Source: Clostridia bacterium
GTDB lineage: Bacteria; Bacillota; Clostridia; Oscillospirales; CAG-272
Reading direction: 5' to 3'
DNA: 16,759 bases
NCBI GenBank assembly: GCA_017408535.1
Contig: JAFQUL010000028.1
Coordinates: 1 to 16,759 of the forward strand
Part shown: positions 1-7,339 of the stretch, piece by piece
Numbering within the stretch: the first letter of the stretch is position 1
How the letters are laid out: the number at the start of each line of letters is the position of its first letter
Made by a program: the position numbers and the translations under genes
Notes under the pieces: model-generated
What the model saw: the letters and a program-made list of their open reading frames with translations, nothing else
What the model was told of the DNA's origin: nothing
Database searches by the model: none

Positions 1-1110
1 GCCGAAATATCTGTCAACGGTATATAGCTCAAGTCCGGTACCGTAGAGAAGTGCGTTAAGGTCATCCTTTGAATATCCCTTAAGGGGGGTATCAAGCGTA
101 TATCCCATTCGCTCTACTACCGCCATGAGAAGCGGTCCGTTCCAGCTTTCGGGAGCTATGGTTTTGAAGCCGTTTACCACTATCGCGCCTTCAGAAAGAG
201 ACAGCGACTTATTGGGTATTATTTTGGAGGGAGATACTCTTCTTTTCACACCGATTCCGAGACACTCGGGACAAGCACCAAAGGGGTTATTAAAGGAGAA
301 CATTCTGGGCTCAAGCTCACCGAAGCTGATACCGTGCTCCTCGCAGGCATAGCTCTGAGAAAAATCCATAGTCTGTTCTTCCTCGTCTCCTCTCGGAACG
401 GTTATTATGTTTACGTGACCGTCTGCAAGATTAAGGGCAGTTTCCACCGAGTCGGTAAGTCTGCTCTTGATATCCTCACGCATAACGAGACGGTCAACGA
501 TAATATCAATATCGTGCTTTTTGTTTTTCTCAAGAGAGATGGTATCGTCAAGCTCGTACTGTATTCCGTCGGCTCTGATTCTTGAATATCCGCTTTTCTT
601 CGCATCCGCAAAGACCTTTTCGTGCATACCCTTTTTGCCTCGTACCACCGGTGCGAGAACAAGGAATCGTGTTCCTTCCTCAAGAGATGTGATCCGGTCG
701 ATTATAACGTCGGTGGACTGCTGTCTTATTTCCTTGCCGCACACGGGACAGTGGGGAATTCCCACTCTCGCATACAACAGACGGAGATAGTCGTATATTT
801 CGGTTACGGTTCCTACTGTGGAACGGGGGTTTTTGGACGTGGTCTTCTGATCGATGGATATAGCGGGGGAGAGTCCCTCGATCATATCTATATCCGGTTT
901 ATCAAGCTGTCCGAGGAACTGCCGTGCGTATGAGGACAGAGATTCAACGAATCTTCTGTGCCCCTCGGCATATATCGTGTCAAAGGCAAGGGATGATTTT
1001 CCCGAGCCGGAAAGACCGGTGAAAACAACAAGCTTGTCACGGGGGATCGAAATATCTACGTTTTTAAGATTATTTACCCGTGCACCCCGCACGGTGAGAT
1101 TCTTTGCCAT
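1..1110 (-). CDS. uvrA: UvrA, excinuclease ABC subunit A (N-terminal 370 residues, cut by window edge)
   Basis: UvrA is the ABC-type damage-scanning ATPase of bacterial nucleotide excision repair. It forms a dimer that loads UvrB onto distorted DNA. The frame is open from the ATG at 1110 to base 1, so the C-terminal part lies outside the window. Visible landmarks are the first Walker A motif TGLSGSGKSS (residues 31-40), the UvrA-typical stretch ESLSSYARQFLGQLDKPD (56-73), a CPVC pair at 121-124, and a second metal-ligand set with C255/H258 and CPEC at 280-283, after the typical FSFNNPFGACPEC segment. The start is supported by GGAAG about 7 bases upstream. It begins only 19 bases after the uvrB stop, so the two genes form a uvrBA operon read leftwards from the promoter near 3150. 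Identification is very secure. Confidence 0.97.
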   Translation of the reverse strand, partial: MAKNLTVRGARVNNLKNVDISIPRDKLVVFTGLSGSGKSSLAFDTIYAEGHRRFVESLSSYARQFLGQLDKPDIDMIEGLSPAISIDQKTTSKNPRSTVGTVTEIYDYLRLLYARVGIPHCPVCGKEIRQQSTDVIIDRITSLEEGTRFLVLAPVVRGKKGMHEKVFADAKKSGYSRIRADGIQYELDDTISLEKNKKHDIDIIVDRLVMREDIKSRLTDSVETALNLADGHVNIITVPRGDEEEQTMDFSQSYACEEHGISFGELEPRMFSFNNPFGACPECLGIGVKRRVSPSKIIPNKSLSLSEGAIVVNGFKTIAPESWNGPLLMAVVERMGYTLDTPLKGYSKDDLNALLYGTGLELYTVDRYFG

Positions 1111-1129
1111 TTTTCTTCCTTTCGGGAAT

Positions 1130-3100
1130 TTATTTTGCTGCTTTCAGCTCGTTTATCCTGTCTCGCAGGAAGGCCGCTTTTTCAAATTCAAGAGCAGATG
1201 CGGCAGCACGCATTTCTTTGGTAAGAGTCTCGATCTCCTTTTCTCTTTCGGAGGCGGAGAGCTTCTTTCCTTGTTTTTTGCCCTTTTTGTTTTTATCGTC
1301 GCCGGCGGAAATATCTATGAGTTCACGCACTTCCTTGACAACAGACTGGGGGGTAATACCGTTTTCTCTGTTGTAATCCATTTGTATCCTGCGGCGGCGC
1401 TCTGTTTCGTCTATTGCGTTTCTGATGGATTTTGTAATAACGTCAGCGTACATTATTACTCTGCCTTTTTCATTTCTTGCCGCACGTCCCACTGTCTGTA
1501 TCAGTGCGGTCTCCGAACGGAGAAGTCCTTCCTTATCGGCATCCAGTATAGCTACCAGTGATACCTCCGGTATATCAAGACCCTCTCTGAGCAGATTAAT
1601 ACCTACGAGAACGTCAAATACACCAAGTCTGAGATCACGTATGATCTCCATTCTCTCCATAGACTCTACGTTATGGTGAATATATTTTACCTTAATGGAG
1701 TTGCTTTCAAGATAGTCGGTGAGCTCCTCTGCCATTTTCTTGGTAAGAGTGGTCACAAGTACGCGCTCTTTTCTCGAAACACAACCCTTTATTTCTGAAA
1801 TAAGATCATCTACCTGACCCTCAATGGGACGTACCGATATTTCCGGATCCACAAGACCGGTGGGACGGATTATCTGCTCCACTGTCTGGGAAGAGTGCTC
1901 TTTTTCATAGTCGCCGGGTGTTGCACTTACGTATATGACCTGGTTGACCTTGCTCTCAAATTCATTGAAATACAAAGGACGGTTATCAAAGGCGGAGGGA
2001 AGCCGGAATCCGTATTCAACGAGATTTTCCTTTCTTGCTCTGTCTCCTCCGCTCATACCGCGGATCTGAGGAAGGGAAACGTGTGCCTCGTCAACGAACA
2101 TAAGATAGTCTGACGGGAAATAATCGAGGAGGGTATATGGTGTTGAGCCGGGAGCACGCCCCGATAAAACTCTCGAATAGTTTTCAACACCGGAGCAAAA
2201 GCCGATCTCTCTGAGCATTTCAAGATCGTATTTAGTTCTTTGCTCTATTCGCTGTGCTTCGAGATGTCTGTCGTTTTCTTTATAGAACGCTACGCGCTCA
2301 CGCATTTCATCTTCGATCTCTTTGAGTGCTTTTTCTCTTTTATCGTCAGATACAGCATAGTGTGTGGCAGGGTATACCGAGTAGTATTTAAGAGTCCGCA
2401 GTACCTCTCCGGTTACCGTGTGTATCTCGGATATCCTGTCTATCTCATCGCCGAAAAATTCAACTCTGATCGCTTTTTCACCGGAGGAGGCGGGAAGCAG
2501 GTCAACAGTATCTCCTCTTACTCTGAATTTATCACGAATGAAATTTATATCGTTGCGCTCGTAGTTTATCGATACCAGCTTCTCAATAAACTCGTTTCTG
2601 TCCATAGTCATACCGGGACGGATTCCGAGCACGAGATTCTTGTATTCAATGGGATCACCCAAGCTGTATATACAGGAAACGCTGGCTACGATTATAACGT
2701 CCCGTCTTTCAAAAAGAGCAGAAGTAGCACTGTGACGAAGTCTGTCTATTTCGTCATTTATAAGGGCATCCTTTTCGATATACATATCCTTGCCGGGGAT
2801 ATATGCCTCGGGCTGGTAGTAATCGTAGTAGGAGACAAAGTATTCTACCGCATTGTTCGGGAAGAATGCACGGAACTCTGAGCAAAGCTGTGCCGCGAGG
2901 GTTTTATTGTGGGCAAAAACCAGGGTAGGGCGGTTGACGTTGGCAATAATATTAGCCATGGTAAAGGTCTTACCGCTTCCGGTTACACCTAACAGTGTCT
3001 GTCCTCGCGCGCCGTCGAGAACACCCTGGGTCAGTTTTTCAATTGCTTGTGGCTGGTCGCCTGTAGGGATATAGTCCGAATGTAATTCAAATCTGTCCAT
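1130..3100 (-). CDS. uvrB: UvrB, excinuclease ABC subunit B (656 aa)
   Basis: UvrB is the damage-verification helicase-like subunit. It is delivered by UvrA, inserts a beta-hairpin between the strands and recruits UvrC. Length (656 aa) is standard. Visible motifs: Walker A GVTGSGKT (residues 38-45), the beta-hairpin region YYDYYQPEAY (91-100), Walker B/DEAH (337-340), helicase motifs V and VI in the GINLLREGLDIPE and QTVGRAARN segments, and a C-terminal UVR coiled-coil motif (ALEFEKAAFLRDRI) that contacts UvrC. The frame is open further upstream to an ATG at 3130. AAAGGAGG lies 6 bases before the ATG at 3100, and the family-typical N-terminus MDRFELHSDY starts there, so 3100 is chosen. It is first gene of uvrBA, with its own promoter downstream of the feo terminator. 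Confidence 0.98.
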   Translation of the reverse strand: MDRFELHSDYIPTGDQPQAIEKLTQGVLDGARGQTLLGVTGSGKTFTMANIIANVNRPTLVFAHNKTLAAQLCSEFRAFFPNNAVEYFVSYYDYYQPEAYIPGKDMYIEKDALINDEIDRLRHSATSALFERRDVIIVASVSCIYSLGDPIEYKNLVLGIRPGMTMDRNEFIEKLVSINYERNDINFIRDKFRVRGDTVDLLPASSGEKAIRVEFFGDEIDRISEIHTVTGEVLRTLKYYSVYPATHYAVSDDKREKALKEIEDEMRERVAFYKENDRHLEAQRIEQRTKYDLEMLREIGFCSGVENYSRVLSGRAPGSTPYTLLDYFPSDYLMFVDEAHVSLPQIRGMSGGDRARKENLVEYGFRLPSAFDNRPLYFNEFESKVNQVIYVSATPGDYEKEHSSQTVEQIIRPTGLVDPEISVRPIEGQVDDLISEIKGCVSRKERVLVTTLTKKMAEELTDYLESNSIKVKYIHHNVESMERMEIIRDLRLGVFDVLVGINLLREGLDIPEVSLVAILDADKEGLLRSETALIQTVGRAARNEKGRVIMYADVITKSIRNAIDETERRRRIQMDYNRENGITPQSVVKEVRELIDISAGDDKNKKGKKQGKKLSASEREKEIETLTKEMRAAASALEFEKAAFLRDRINELKAAK

Positions 3101-3120
3101 AAGCATCCTCCTTTGCTTTT

Positions 3121-3158
3121 TTTGTGACATAATACTGCATTTTGTATTGTATCACAAA
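3121..3158. promoter_or_regulatory. Inverted repeat over the uvrB -10 and start site, candidate operator
   Basis: The left arm TTTGTGACATAATAC (3121-3135) and the right arm GTATTGTATCACAAA (3144-3158) match as inverted repeats at 13 of 15 positions, separated by 8 bases. The right arm contains the -10 hexamer of the uvrB promoter and the spacer contains the expected start site. A transcript would include only one arm, so it cannot act as an RNA hairpin. A protein-binding operator is the simpler reading. The cognate regulator is unknown; a non-Bacillus type SOS repressor is one possibility. Confidence 0.45.
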
Positions 3159-3174
3159 AAAATATTAAAGTAAA
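3146..3174 (-). promoter_or_regulatory. Sigma-A-type promoter of uvrBA
   Basis: Read on the minus strand: -35 TTTACT (3169-3174), a 17-base spacer, and -10 TACAAT (3146-3151). The transcript would start near 3139, giving a leader of about 40 bases to the uvrB ATG at 3100. No Bacillus-type LexA box (GAAC-N4-GTTC) is seen, but an inverted repeat overlaps the -10 (separate entry). Confidence 0.7.
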
Positions 3175-3208
3175 CAGTTTATCGATTTTCCCGTTGATAA
3201 AAAGATGG

Positions 3209-3242
3209 AAAAAGAACCGCTGACGCAAGTCGGCGGTTCTTT
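3209..3242 (-). terminator. Rho-independent terminator of the feoB/Cys-rich peptide transcript
   Basis: A 14-bp stem (3211-3224 with 3229-3242, one T-G wobble) closed by a GCAA tetraloop. On the minus strand it ends in a short T run (TTTTT, 3213-3209). It lies 40 bases after the stop of the Cys-rich peptide and before the uvrB promoter, so it insulates the feo and uvr units. Confidence 0.85.
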
Positions 3243-3282
3243 CCTTTGAGGTAGAGAAATTTATGTATGGTTGATGTCTGGC

Positions 3283-3456
3283 TTAATTATCCTTGTGTCC
3301 CGAGCAGCAGGAGCATCCATTTTCCTTTGAGGAGCAGGAGCATCCATCGGGACAGCCGATGCATTTTCTCCCGCTTTTCTTTGCTTTGTATACGTAGAAT
3401 GCGGCAGCACCGATTATTAAAACTATAACGGCAATGATAATAATGTTTTGAACCAT
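3283..3456 (-). CDS. FeoB-associated Cys-rich membrane peptide (57 aa)
   Basis: A 57-residue protein with one N-terminal membrane helix (residues 4-23, mostly Ile/Val/Ala/Leu), a short basic stretch (YKAKKSGRK), and a Cys-rich tail with seven cysteines (C32, C35, C39, C41, C48, C50, C51) plus H54. This matches the FeoB-associated Cys-rich membrane protein family found next to feoB in many Firmicutes. The role is unproven; the tail could bind Fe(II) or interact with FeoB on one membrane face. AAGGAAA lies upstream of the ATG at 3456, and the gene starts 23 bases after the feoB stop, so it is co-transcribed with feoB and is the last gene before the terminator. Confidence 0.9.
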   Translation of the reverse strand: MVQNIIIIAVIVLIIGAAAFYVYKAKKSGRKCIGCPDGCSCSSKENGCSCCSGHKDN

Positions 3457-3479
3457 GTTTTTTTCCTTAAATAGCAGTT

Positions 3480-5513
3480 TTATTTTGCGATTTTTGCCTT
3501 TTTGCCTGCGCCCATGCAAAGGCCTACCACGATACCGATCATAACGAGCACTGCCACAAGACCGCATACTGCGGGAGCTACAGCAAGAGTAGCGGGAGCG
3601 GTGATAAGAGTTCCGACGGTATACACAAGGTAAGCAACGGTGTAACCCACACCAAGCTGAAGGGCGATACCGGACCACAACCACTTAGCACTCTTCATCT
3701 CGGAGTTCATCGCGCCGATAGCTGCGAAGCAGGGAGGGCTAAAGAGGTTGAACATAAGGTAAGCCAGTGCCGCAACAGCGGTAATGCCGAAGGTCTCGGC
3801 AACACCGGCACCCGCACCTTCCACCATTTCGAGAGCCTCGGTATCAATAAGATTTGATATACCGTAGCAAACCGCAAGAGTACCGACAACGTTTTCCTTG
3901 GCGATAAATCCGGTGACTGCGGCAGCGGCCATCTGCCAAGCGCTGATTCCTATAGGAATAAGAAGAATTGCTATGGGGCCTGCAATAGATGCAAGGATAG
4001 ATGTGTTTTCAGCACCTTCTTCAACGAGAGTAAAGTTCCAGCTGAAGGACTGCATAATAAATACAACTGCATTGCAGAGAAGGATTATAGTACCTGCTTT
4101 TACTATGTATGCCCAACCGCGGCTGAACATGGACTTGCAAGCGGTCCAGAGAGAGGGAAGCTTATACTCGGGAAGCTCTATGATAAAGAACGATTTCTTG
4201 TTTTTGACAAGAGTTATCTTCTTGACGATCAGTGCGCCGACAAGGATTATAATTATACCTGCGAAGTACATAAGAGTACCTACCCAGGAGGCCTCGCCAA
4301 AGAATGCACCTGCGAAAAGACCGATTACGGGAAGCTTTGCACCGCAGGGCATAAAGGGAGCAAGCATTGCGGTCGCTCTTCTTTCACGCTCATCACGGAT
4401 GGTGCGGCAAGCCATAACGCCGGGGATGGCACAACCGGTACCGATAACGAAGGGAATGACCGATTTACCGGAAAGGCCGACCTTCTTGAAGATAGGATCA
4501 AGAACAACGGAAACACGTGCCATATAACCGCAATCCTCAAGGAGTGCGATAAGGAAGTACATTACCATTACAAGGGGAAGGAAACCTACAACAGCACTTA
4601 CACCGCCGATAATACCCTCGGTAAGGAGAGCAACGAGAAATTCGTTTCCACCCTCAAGAGCACCGGCTACCCATTCCTTGAAAGCATCGATAAGGGTAAC
4701 AAGTCCGGGAATAGCGAACTCGTTCTCAGCTCCCTCATTGAACACGTAACCCTCGGCAATCCATGCGCCGAGCCACGCCTGGGAGATCTGGAACACAAGG
4801 AACATAACTACGGCAAAGATCGGGATACCCAGCCACTTGTTGGTAAGGATCGCATCTATCTTGTCCTGATAGTTTTTCTCTCTTGTACGCACCTTTCTGT
4901 TTTCAACCTCTTTAACGAGGCTGTTTACAAAAGCAAAGCGCTTTCTGTCCTCCTGCTCAACCGCTTTCTTGTCGGTTAGATCGATGTCAGCCTGAGAGTA
5001 GGGGGCACTCTGAGATTTGCCGAGACAGTCTGCTGCGGCCTTGACTACCTCGCTGAGTCCGTCTGCAGAGGTGGAAACTGTATCAATTACAGGACAACCA
5101 AGCTTTTTGCTGAGGAGCTCGGAGTTGATCTTGGTCTCCTTTTTCTTGTTGATATCTGCTTTGTTGAGGGCAACAACTACGGGAATATCAAGCTCGAGAA
5201 GCTGAGTGGTGAAGAAAAGGCTTCTGCTGAGGTTGGTAGCATCTACGATGTTGATTATCGCATCGGGGTTTTCATTTTTAACGTATTCGCTGGTAACGCT
5301 CTCTTCAGAGGTGAAGGGAGACATAGAATACGCACCGGGAAGGTCTACCGCGATAAGCTCTTCTTTACCCGAGTAAAGGCTTTTCTTTATAGGGTGTTCT
5401 TTCTTGTCAACTGTAACACCCGCCCAGTTTCCAACCTTCTCATTTGAGCCGGTGAGGGCGTTGTACATTGTCGTTTTGCCGCTGTTGGGGTTGCCCGCAA
5501 GAGCGATTCTCAT
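3480..5513 (-). CDS. feoB: FeoB, ferrous iron transporter with N-terminal G domain (677 aa)
   Basis: FeoB is the inner-membrane Fe(II) uptake protein that couples a Ras-like G domain to a polytopic permease. G motifs are clear: G1 GNPNSGKTT (residues 7-15), G2 Thr in AGVTVDKKE, G3 DLPG (57-60), G4 NKAD (117-120) and a plausible G5 STSA (147-150). Beyond about residue 230 come two Gate-type (nucleoside-recognition-like) membrane regions, including the conserved GTGCAIPGVMACRT and the PCGAKLPV stretch, then a short basic C-terminus. At 677 aa it is shorter than E. coli FeoB but normal for Clostridia. GGAGGA precedes the ATG at 5513. A DtxR-like box lies 68-89 bases upstream, so iron control independent of feoA is likely. 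Identification is very secure. Confidence 0.97.
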   Translation of the reverse strand: MRIALAGNPNSGKTTMYNALTGSNEKVGNWAGVTVDKKEHPIKKSLYSGKEELIAVDLPGAYSMSPFTSEESVTSEYVKNENPDAIINIVDATNLSRSLFFTTQLLELDIPVVVALNKADINKKKETKINSELLSKKLGCPVIDTVSTSADGLSEVVKAAADCLGKSQSAPYSQADIDLTDKKAVEQEDRKRFAFVNSLVKEVENRKVRTREKNYQDKIDAILTNKWLGIPIFAVVMFLVFQISQAWLGAWIAEGYVFNEGAENEFAIPGLVTLIDAFKEWVAGALEGGNEFLVALLTEGIIGGVSAVVGFLPLVMVMYFLIALLEDCGYMARVSVVLDPIFKKVGLSGKSVIPFVIGTGCAIPGVMACRTIRDERERRATAMLAPFMPCGAKLPVIGLFAGAFFGEASWVGTLMYFAGIIIILVGALIVKKITLVKNKKSFFIIELPEYKLPSLWTACKSMFSRGWAYIVKAGTIILLCNAVVFIMQSFSWNFTLVEEGAENTSILASIAGPIAILLIPIGISAWQMAAAAVTGFIAKENVVGTLAVCYGISNLIDTEALEMVEGAGAGVAETFGITAVAALAYLMFNLFSPPCFAAIGAMNSEMKSAKWLWSGIALQLGVGYTVAYLVYTVGTLITAPATLAVAPAVCGLVAVLVMIGIVVGLCMGAGKKAKIAK

Positions 5514-5580
5514 AGTTTTTGTCCTCCGAGTATGGGTGATAGATTTATTTTGACAGGGTATCTGTAAAATACTTTTTACT

Positions 5581-5602
5581 TCAGTTAGCTACGGCTAACT
5601 GA
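5581..5602. promoter_or_regulatory. DtxR-like iron box A, between feoA and feoB
   Basis: Perfect 9-bp inverted repeat TCAGTTAGC-TACG-GCTAACTGA. Its core TTAGC-N4-GCTAA matches the two boxes in front of feoA. It lies just downstream of a candidate feoB promoter. It is the most symmetrical copy in the window, which argues for its own control of feoB. Binding by the DtxR-family protein encoded at 6177-6545 is inferred from shared sequence and proximity. Confidence 0.75.
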
Positions 5603-5605
5603 TGG

Positions 5606-5637
5606 AAAAAAAAAGTAACCGTATTCAATTACTTTTT
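5606..5637 (-). terminator. Weak A/T-rich hairpin after feoA, possible terminator or attenuator
   Basis: On the minus strand AAAAAGTAA (5629-5637) and TTACTTTTT (5610-5618) form a 9-bp stem with a 10-base loop, followed by more T residues to 5606. It begins 15 bases after the feoA stop. The stem is A/T rich, so termination is probably partial. The same DNA also carries the candidate feoB promoter, and the two readings compete. Confidence 0.4.
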
Positions 5638-5642
5638 GTCAA
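5614..5642 (-). promoter_or_regulatory. Candidate separate promoter for feoB
   Basis: On the minus strand a consensus -35 TTGACA (5637-5642) is followed after 17 bases by a weak -10, GTTACT (5614-5619). The predicted start, near 5607, would place iron box A immediately downstream, much as box C sits relative to the feoA promoter. The poor -10 keeps confidence low. Confidence 0.35.
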
Positions 5643-5651
5643 GGCAGTGCT

Positions 5652-5867
5652 TCAGACTACTACGATAGCCTCTGCAAGCTGATGGTCGATATTGTAGCGA
5701 CCGTCCTTAATTGACACAACACAGCTGTTGCTGAGATGAGATACAACTGTAATGGGTTCTCCGCTGTAGCAACCGAGGGAGAAGAGAAATGCGTTGAGCT
5801 CTTCATCATCGGTATCGATCATATCGATTATATATTCCTTACCTGCTTCAGCATCCTTAAGGGTCAT
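5652..5867 (-). CDS. feoA: FeoA, SH3-like ferrous iron transport accessory protein (71 aa)
   Basis: FeoA is a small cytoplasmic beta-barrel (SH3-like) protein needed for efficient FeoB-dependent Fe(II) uptake, probably through contact with FeoB. The 71-residue product has the family layout: an N-terminal MTLKDAEAGKEY segment, a central LFSLGCYSGEPITVV strand region (corresponding to the LxxLGxxxGxxI pattern of FeoA proteins), and the end GRYNIDHQLAEAIVV. The ribosome binding site is poor: GGGAG lies about 14 bases before the ATG at 5867. The gene has a strong promoter with two DtxR-like boxes in its leader. It is 138 bases upstream of feoB in the same direction, separated by a weak hairpin and iron box A. 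Confidence 0.92.
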   Translation of the reverse strand: MTLKDAEAGKEYIIDMIDTDDEELNAFLFSLGCYSGEPITVVSHLSNSCVVSIKDGRYNIDHQLAEAIVVV

Positions 5868-5903
5868 AATATATACTCAGCTCCCATACAGAAATGTTAC
5901 TGA

Positions 5904-5917
5904 TTAGCATATGCTAA
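5904..5917. promoter_or_regulatory. DtxR-like iron box B, feoA leader
   Basis: Perfect 14-bp palindrome TTAGCATATGCTAA with the same TTAGC-N4-GCTAA core as boxes A and C. Its centre is 33 bp (about three helical turns) from box C, on the transcribed side of the feoA promoter, so bound repressors could sit on the same DNA face. Confidence 0.75.
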
Positions 5918-5934
5918 CCGATGTCTTAAAAAGA

Positions 5935-5952
5935 AGTTAGCCTCGACTAACT
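5935..5952. promoter_or_regulatory. DtxR-like iron box C, at the feoA transcription start
   Basis: AGTTAGCCTCGACTAACT is an 18-bp inverted repeat with one mismatch pair in the core. It begins about 7 bases after the feoA -10 and covers the expected start site, a classical repression position. Confidence 0.75.
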
Positions 5953-5958
5953 GGGGTT

Positions 5959-5987
5959 ATTATACCACAGAAAAAAACGGTTGTAAA
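5959..5987 (-). promoter_or_regulatory. Strong promoter of feoA
   Basis: On the minus strand: -35 TTTACA (5982-5987), a 17-base spacer, and -10 TATAAT (5959-5964), a near-consensus sigma-A promoter. Start is expected near 5952, directly on iron box C, giving a leader of about 85 bases before the feoA ATG at 5867. Confidence 0.8.
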
Positions 5988-6085
5988 TAGTTTTTTTTGA
6001 AATTTTTAAATTTATATATTTTAACCAAAACGGATCGTGTTTTTTGTGGAATATTGTTTTCTTTACCCCCGTAGAAAAAGAAAAC

Positions 6086-6114
6086 TTGCAAAAAAATAAA
6101 TTGTATGCTATTAT
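6086..6114 (+). promoter_or_regulatory. Promoter of the DtxR-family regulator
   Basis: -35 TTGCAA (6086-6091), a 17-base spacer and -10 TATTAT (6109-6114). It faces away from the feoA promoter. The start-to-start distance is about 170 bp, and no TTAGC box overlaps it, so the regulator itself seems not to be directly autoregulated through this motif. Confidence 0.7.
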
Positions 6115-6176
6115 ATATGTACTGTAGCTTTGTTGTTTTTATTACAGACGGCTACAAAAGGAAAAGGGGTGAGTAT

Positions 6177-6545
6177 ATGCATCTTCAGGAATCGGGTGAA
6201 ATGTACCTTGAGACTATATATGTTCTTTCAAGATCAAAGGGAACCGTACGTTCACTTGATGTTGCAGAGCATATGAAATATTCAAAGCCCAGCGTCAGCC
6301 GTGCCATAGGGCTTCTCAAGAGCGGCGGGTACGTTGAGGTAGAGCCCTCAGGCAATCTCAGACTTACCGATATCGGCCGTGAGGTAGCAGAGAAGATATA
6401 CGCCCGTCACGATCTGCTTAAAACACTTCTTATGCGTCTCGGTGTTGACGAGGAGACGGCAGTTGAGGATGCCTGCAAAATGGAGCACAGCATCAGCGAC
6501 CGCTCCTTTGAAGCTATTAAGAGATATTTTGAGAACAATAAATGA
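6177..6545 (+). CDS. DtxR-family metal-dependent repressor, iron-type ligand set (122 aa)
   Basis: A cytoplasmic metal-sensing repressor with an N-terminal winged helix (about residues 1-65, recognition helix around SKPSVSRAIGLLK) and a metal-binding/dimerisation domain. It has no C-terminal SH3-like domain, so it is the short form. By alignment from memory, M9 (GEMYLETIY), C100, E103 and H104 (DACKMEH) fall where DtxR has its primary-site Met10, Cys102, Glu105 and His106. MntR has an Asp at the first of these positions. This favours Fe(II) over Mn(II). Of the ancillary DtxR site only His78 appears kept. The frame opens at 6105, but AGGGGTGA before the ATG at 6177 and the usual family N-terminus set the start. 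It lies divergently from feoA, whose leader carries matching boxes, so it is most likely the local feo repressor. Confidence 0.9.
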   Translation: MHLQESGEMYLETIYVLSRSKGTVRSLDVAEHMKYSKPSVSRAIGLLKSGGYVEVEPSGNLRLTDIGREVAEKIYARHDLLKTLLMRLGVDEETAVEDACKMEHSISDRSFEAIKRYFENNK

Positions 6546-6550
6546 TAATG

Positions 6551-6586
6551 AATAATAAAAAGCCCATTGATGGGCTTTTTATTATT
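6551..6586. terminator. Bidirectional terminator between the DtxR gene and radC
   Basis: Perfect 16-bp stem (6551-6566 with 6571-6586) with a TTGA loop. The GCCCA/TGGGC core is flanked by A5/T5, so both strands end in a T run. It starts 5 bases after the DtxR stop, and the radC stop codon lies inside its right arm. Confidence 0.93.
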
Positions 6587-7310
6587 CCTCATTTTTATCT
6601 GTCGGAGCGGCAAAGAACTGCCGTCTGTCCGCGGCTGAGCGGAAAACACTCTGGGAGGTATTAAGCAGGGTTGAATACTTGTCACCTGCCACAAGAATAT
6701 GGTCGAGCATGGTTATCTCAAGAGAAGAAAAGGCGTCTGCCACCATTCTCGTTGTGTAGAGATCTTCACTTGAGGGAATGGGAGTACCGCTTGGATGGTT
6801 ATGTGCAAGCACTACCATGGACGCTCTCTTGAAAAGAGCTATTTCTGCCAGCTTTCTCGTGGATATCATAGCAGAGTTTACCGAGCCCTCGTGTACCTTA
6901 ACACAGTCTATCATGCGGTATTTATTGTCAAGCAGTACGAGATATACCGTTTCAGCGGTAGAGCCGATATATTTCTTTATCAAGAACTCTGCCACCTTTG
7001 AGATAGTGTCAAAAATATTGTCATCACTGCTGCCGTCAGAGATATACCGTCTGGCAAGAGAAGGTATGGCTTTTATCAGTACGGCACAATGCTGACCAAT
7101 GCCCGGTACCTGGGTCAGCTCTGAAATATCCGCATTAAATACAGCGGAAAGAGAACCGAAATGTTCGAGCAGGGTATGGGCTATAGGATTCGTATCCTTT
7201 TGCGGTATTGCAAAGAAGAGCAGAAACTCAAGCACCTCGTGATCGGCGAAGCTGTCAAGTCCTTCTTTTAGAAATCTGGTTTTTACTCGGTCTCGATGAT
7301 TTTCGTGCAT
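6582..7310 (-). CDS. radC: RadC family JAB/MPN-domain protein (242 aa)
   Basis: The protein has a helix-hairpin-helix-like segment (LTQVPGIGQHCAVLIKA, residues 65-81) followed by a JAB/JAMM-type metalloprotease-fold domain with the RadC signature AHNHPSGTPIPS (169-180), giving metal ligands H170 and H172 and the downstream acidic residue D183. Length is normal for the family. The historical link to DNA repair in E. coli has been questioned, so the cellular role is uncertain; a DNA-related or peptidase activity is inferred from the domains. AAAGGA precedes the ATG at 7310. The gene starts 29 bases after manA in the same direction, so the two are probably co-transcribed. Its last codon sits in a bidirectional terminator. 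Confidence 0.95.
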   Translation of the reverse strand: MHENHRDRVKTRFLKEGLDSFADHEVLEFLLFFAIPQKDTNPIAHTLLEHFGSLSAVFNADISELTQVPGIGQHCAVLIKAIPSLARRYISDGSSDDNIFDTISKVAEFLIKKYIGSTAETVYLVLLDNKYRMIDCVKVHEGSVNSAMISTRKLAEIALFKRASMVVLAHNHPSGTPIPSSEDLYTTRMVADAFSSLEITMLDHILVAGDKYSTLLNTSQSVFRSAADRRQFFAAPTDKNEE

Positions 7311-7339
7311 TTTTATATCCTTTCTCCCAAAGGAGATTT

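Noticed and set aside
3101..3130. Upstream ATG extending UvrB by ten residues
   Set aside because: AAAGGAGG lies inside this stretch and points to the ATG at 3100. The extra residues are not part of the usual UvrB N-terminus, and the ATG is within the inverted repeat near the promoter.
3898..4527. Plus-strand frame opposite feoB
   Set aside because: It is a shadow of the feoB codons, with unlikely composition and no ribosome binding site.
5606..5637. Complete transcription stop separating feoA from feoB
   Set aside because: The stem is nearly all A/T and overlaps a TTGACA promoter element, so only a weak or partial terminator is listed.
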